DNA of 9,504 bases from assembly GCA_002171155.1 (NCBI GenBank), contig NHHF01000027.1, forward strand, positions 1 to 9,504, read 5' to 3'. The position numbers and the translations under genes were made by a program. The notes beneath the pieces are model-generated. The model did not search any database and had not been told where the DNA came from. It worked only from the letters and a program-made list of their open reading frames with translations. This DNA is from Betaproteobacteria bacterium TMED156. GTDB taxonomy: Bacteria > Pseudomonadota > Gammaproteobacteria > Burkholderiales > Burkholderiaceae_A. This document shows positions 8,033 to 9,504 of this stretch, one piece after another. Numbering within the stretch: position 1 is the stretch's first letter; the number at the start of each line of letters is the position of its first letter.

Positions 8033-8044
8033 CACCATATGGTG
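8033..8044 (+). repeat. Perfect 12-bp palindrome over the phosphatase start codon
   Basis: CACCATATGGTG is fully self-complementary and covers the ATG (8039-8041) and the next codon GTG. It could be a protein-binding site at the start of transcription or chance; the flanking bases do not extend the symmetry. Confidence 0.5.
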
Positions 8045-8923
8045 TCAACGCAAAATGTAATTAAATCTGATGTTTTTTCAAAACATTACAAGGCTATATG
8101 GATTTCTGATATTCATCTTGGTACAAAGGGGTGCAAAGCAGAATACCTCCTTGATTTTCTAAAATACAATGATTCAGAGGAACTTTTCTTAGTTGGAGAT
8201 ATTATTGATGGCTGGCAACTAAAAAAAAATTGGTATTGGCACCAATCTCATAATGATGTAATTCAAAAAATACTTAGGAAATCGAGGAAAGGAACAAAAG
8301 TAACATATATAGCTGGAAATCATGACGAAGTTGTTAGAAACTTTCTTGGTTTGGCATTTGGCGAAATTCGTATTGAGAATGAAGCAGTTCATGTTCTTCG
8401 CGATGGAAGGAAATTATGGGTCACTCATGGAGATTTATTTGATGGTGTAATTCAACATGCAAAATGGCTTGCTTATCTTGGGGCTTTTGCATATAGAAAT
8501 CTACTTCTGTTAAATCATCACTTCAATCGTATTAGAAATAAACTTGGAATGTCATATTGGTCTCTGTCTCAATATTTAAAACACAAGGTAAAAAATGCTG
8601 TAAGCTTCATTTCAGACTTTGAACTTGCACTTGTTTCAGAAGCTCGTCGTAAAGGATATGATGGTGTTGTCTGTGGGCATATTCATAAACCACAAATTAA
8701 AACAATCGATGGTATTTTGTATTGTAATGACGGAGATTGGGTTGAAAGTCTTTCGGCATTAGTCGAAACGCATTCAGGAGAACTTCGTCTAGTTCATTGG
8801 CCTTACCTTAACGGCGATGCCAGCGATTTCCTACCTCTCTCATTGGATGAATCAGTTGACATAAACAGTTTAAATGTAGCTCATAAACTACAAGATAAAA
8901 AGGATATTGCTTTAGAAAAATAA
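8039..8923 (+). CDS. Metallophosphoesterase, UDP-2,3-diacylglucosamine diphosphatase-like (LpxH-related) family
   Basis: 294 residues of the calcineurin-like metallophosphoesterase fold. Metal-binding motifs are complete: SDIHLG with D24 and H26, GDIIDGW with D54, GNHDE (N94, H95), H130 in VTHGD, and GHIHKP with H214 and H216. These would hold a two-metal centre, usually manganese. The closest remembered relatives are the COG2908 proteins annotated as UDP-2,3-diacylglucosamine pyrophosphatase, the lipid A step done by LpxH. However, the sequence AIWISDIHLGTKGCKAEYLL and a C-terminal tail of about 40 polar residues mark a longer subfamily than classical LpxH (about 240 aa). Its true substrate is therefore uncertain and I give no symbol. 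A hydrophobic or aromatic stretch (about 142-160, WLAYLGAFAYRNLLLLNHH) could contact membrane lipid. The ATG at 8039 has no Shine-Dalgarno. The gene converges on ppx with a 24-base gap. Confidence 0.88.
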   Translation: MVSTQNVIKSDVFSKHYKAIWISDIHLGTKGCKAEYLLDFLKYNDSEELFLVGDIIDGWQLKKNWYWHQSHNDVIQKILRKSRKGTKVTYIAGNHDEVVRNFLGLAFGEIRIENEAVHVLRDGRKLWVTHGDLFDGVIQHAKWLAYLGAFAYRNLLLLNHHFNRIRNKLGMSYWSLSQYLKHKVKNAVSFISDFELALVSEARRKGYDGVVCGHIHKPQIKTIDGILYCNDGDWVESLSALVETHSGELRLVHWPYLNGDASDFLPLSLDESVDINSLNVAHKLQDKKDIALEK

Positions 8924-8947
8924 ACTAAACTCTCAGTACTATTTGGT

Positions 8948-9504
8948 TCAGATTTCTGTTAAGTTTTTTATGGTAAAAATTCTGTTAAATTTTTTCCATT
9001 CTTTTGTTTCCTGCTCCAAAGTAAATAGTGTTAGTGGATGTGACTTTAACCAGTTTTCTGAAATATTTAGAACAAACTTATCTTCGTTGTCTAATAAAAT
9101 CATTTTTGGAGGTTTTAGATCAATTCTACTTCTTGCGAATATTGATGCTAACCTAATGCAAACTAGCGCTCTCCTAGAGCTTTTATTATGGATTATCTCA
9201 ACTACTTTTGCTAATTTGCCTACATGACCTAAAATTAACTTGGACATCAATTGTTGTTCGCCTCGAGAAAATCCGGACATATCAGAATTAGAAACTAAAT
9301 AAGATGAGTGTTTGTGGTAACTATTATGCGAAATTGAGTGTCCTATTTCTAAAAGCATAGTTGCACAGTTTAGGATATCTGTCATTTTATAAAAATCATC
9401 ATTGATATCATTAGAGAATTGACTCCAAAAATATATTGCCAATTTGTTAATCCTATTTGATTGGACTCGATCTACATCGTAACGATCAATAAATTTTTTT
9501 ATAG
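8948..9504 (-). CDS. ppx: Exopolyphosphatase, Ppx/GppA family (C-terminal part; 5' end beyond the window)
   Basis: The frame is open from the right edge to TGA at 8950-8948, about 184 codons; the actin-like catalytic N-terminal domains lie outside the window. The visible part is the helical HD-like C-terminal domain: FIDRYDVDRVQSNRINKLAI, then ATMLLEIGHSISHNSYHKHSSYLVSNSDMSGFSRGEQQ, which is the strongly conserved EIGxxIxHxxYHxHxxYLxxNSDxxGFSxxEQ pattern of Ppx/GppA. It ends RLASIFARSRID and HPLTLFTLEQETKEWKKF. Such enzymes cut inorganic polyphosphate from its ends or hydrolyse pppGpp; the C-terminal part alone does not separate Ppx from GppA, though Ppx is likelier. The TTG at 9442 is internal, not a start. 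The last codons carry a near-duplicate 16-mer. No intrinsic terminator is seen after the stop. Confidence 0.88.
   Translation of the reverse strand, partial: IKKFIDRYDVDRVQSNRINKLAIYFWSQFSNDINDDFYKMTDILNCATMLLEIGHSISHNSYHKHSSYLVSNSDMSGFSRGEQQLMSKLILGHVGKLAKVVEIIHNKSSRRALVCIRLASIFARSRIDLKPPKMILLDNEDKFVLNISENWLKSHPLTLFTLEQETKEWKKFNRIFTIKNLTEI
8954..8995. repeat. Imperfect direct repeat of 16 bp at the 3' end of ppx
   Basis: TTCTGTTAAGTTTTTT (8954-8969) and TTCTGTTAAATTTTTT (8980-8995) match at 15 of 16 bases with a 26-base period. Since 26 is not a multiple of three, the two copies are read in different frames of ppx (KKFNRI and the part giving KNLTEI). Confidence 0.6.

Noticed and set aside
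8924..8947. Bidirectional terminator between the convergent phosphatase and ppx genes
   Set aside because: The 24-base gap and its flanks show no stable hairpin followed by a T run on either strand.
9440..9442. TTG as the start of a 164-residue protein
   Set aside because: The Ppx/GppA frame continues without a stop to the window edge, with conserved residues upstream of the TTG.

Overview
The window looks like the chromosome of a low-GC (roughly one third G+C), probably streamlined, betaproteobacterium-like organism. This rests on sequence recalled from memory, not on a search. The supports are: the gene order thrS-infC-rpmI-rplT-pheS-pheT-ihfA-merR; an IF3 that begins ATEK and lacks the enterobacterial N-terminus; an IHF-alpha with a polar N-terminal extension; and proteobacterial forms of PheS, PheT and ThrRS. 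No insertion sequence, CRISPR array, phage gene or other mobile element was seen.

Layout. Positions 7880 down to 1 form one minus-strand run: tRNA-Val(GAC), thrS, infC, rpmI, rplT, pheS, pheT, ihfA, a MerR-family regulator, tRNA-Pro(GGG), and the first 73 codons of an MrpE/MnhE-type cation antiporter subunit cut by the left edge. Spacing is tight: two junctions (rplT/pheS and pheS/pheT) overlap by one base as TAATG, and the other gaps are about 20 to 50 bases. A 158-base spacer (7881-8038) separates this run from a plus-strand metallophosphoesterase of the UDP-2,3-diacylglucosamine diphosphatase-like family (8039-8923). That gene converges on the 3' part of a minus-strand Ppx/GppA exopolyphosphatase, which enters from the right edge (8948-9504).

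How it fits together. The minus-strand run is a translation block: two aminoacyl-tRNA synthetases (Thr and Phe), initiation factor 3, ribosomal proteins L35 and L20, two tRNAs, and the nucleoid protein IHF-alpha with its usual MerR neighbour of unknown target. The right-hand pair is a phosphohydrolase probably linked to envelope lipids and a polyphosphate or (p)ppGpp-related phosphatase. Their convergent placement does not by itself imply a joint function.

The points most worth a second look are the AUA start codon of infC, an apparently leaderless phosphatase gene whose extended -10 box is identical to that of the divergent tRNA-Val, an mrpE gene with a TTG start that directly follows a tRNA rather than mrpD, and the lack of room for the enterobacterial pheM attenuator and thrS operator. 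I found no convincing previously undescribed multigene system; most of this window is conserved housekeeping sequence.
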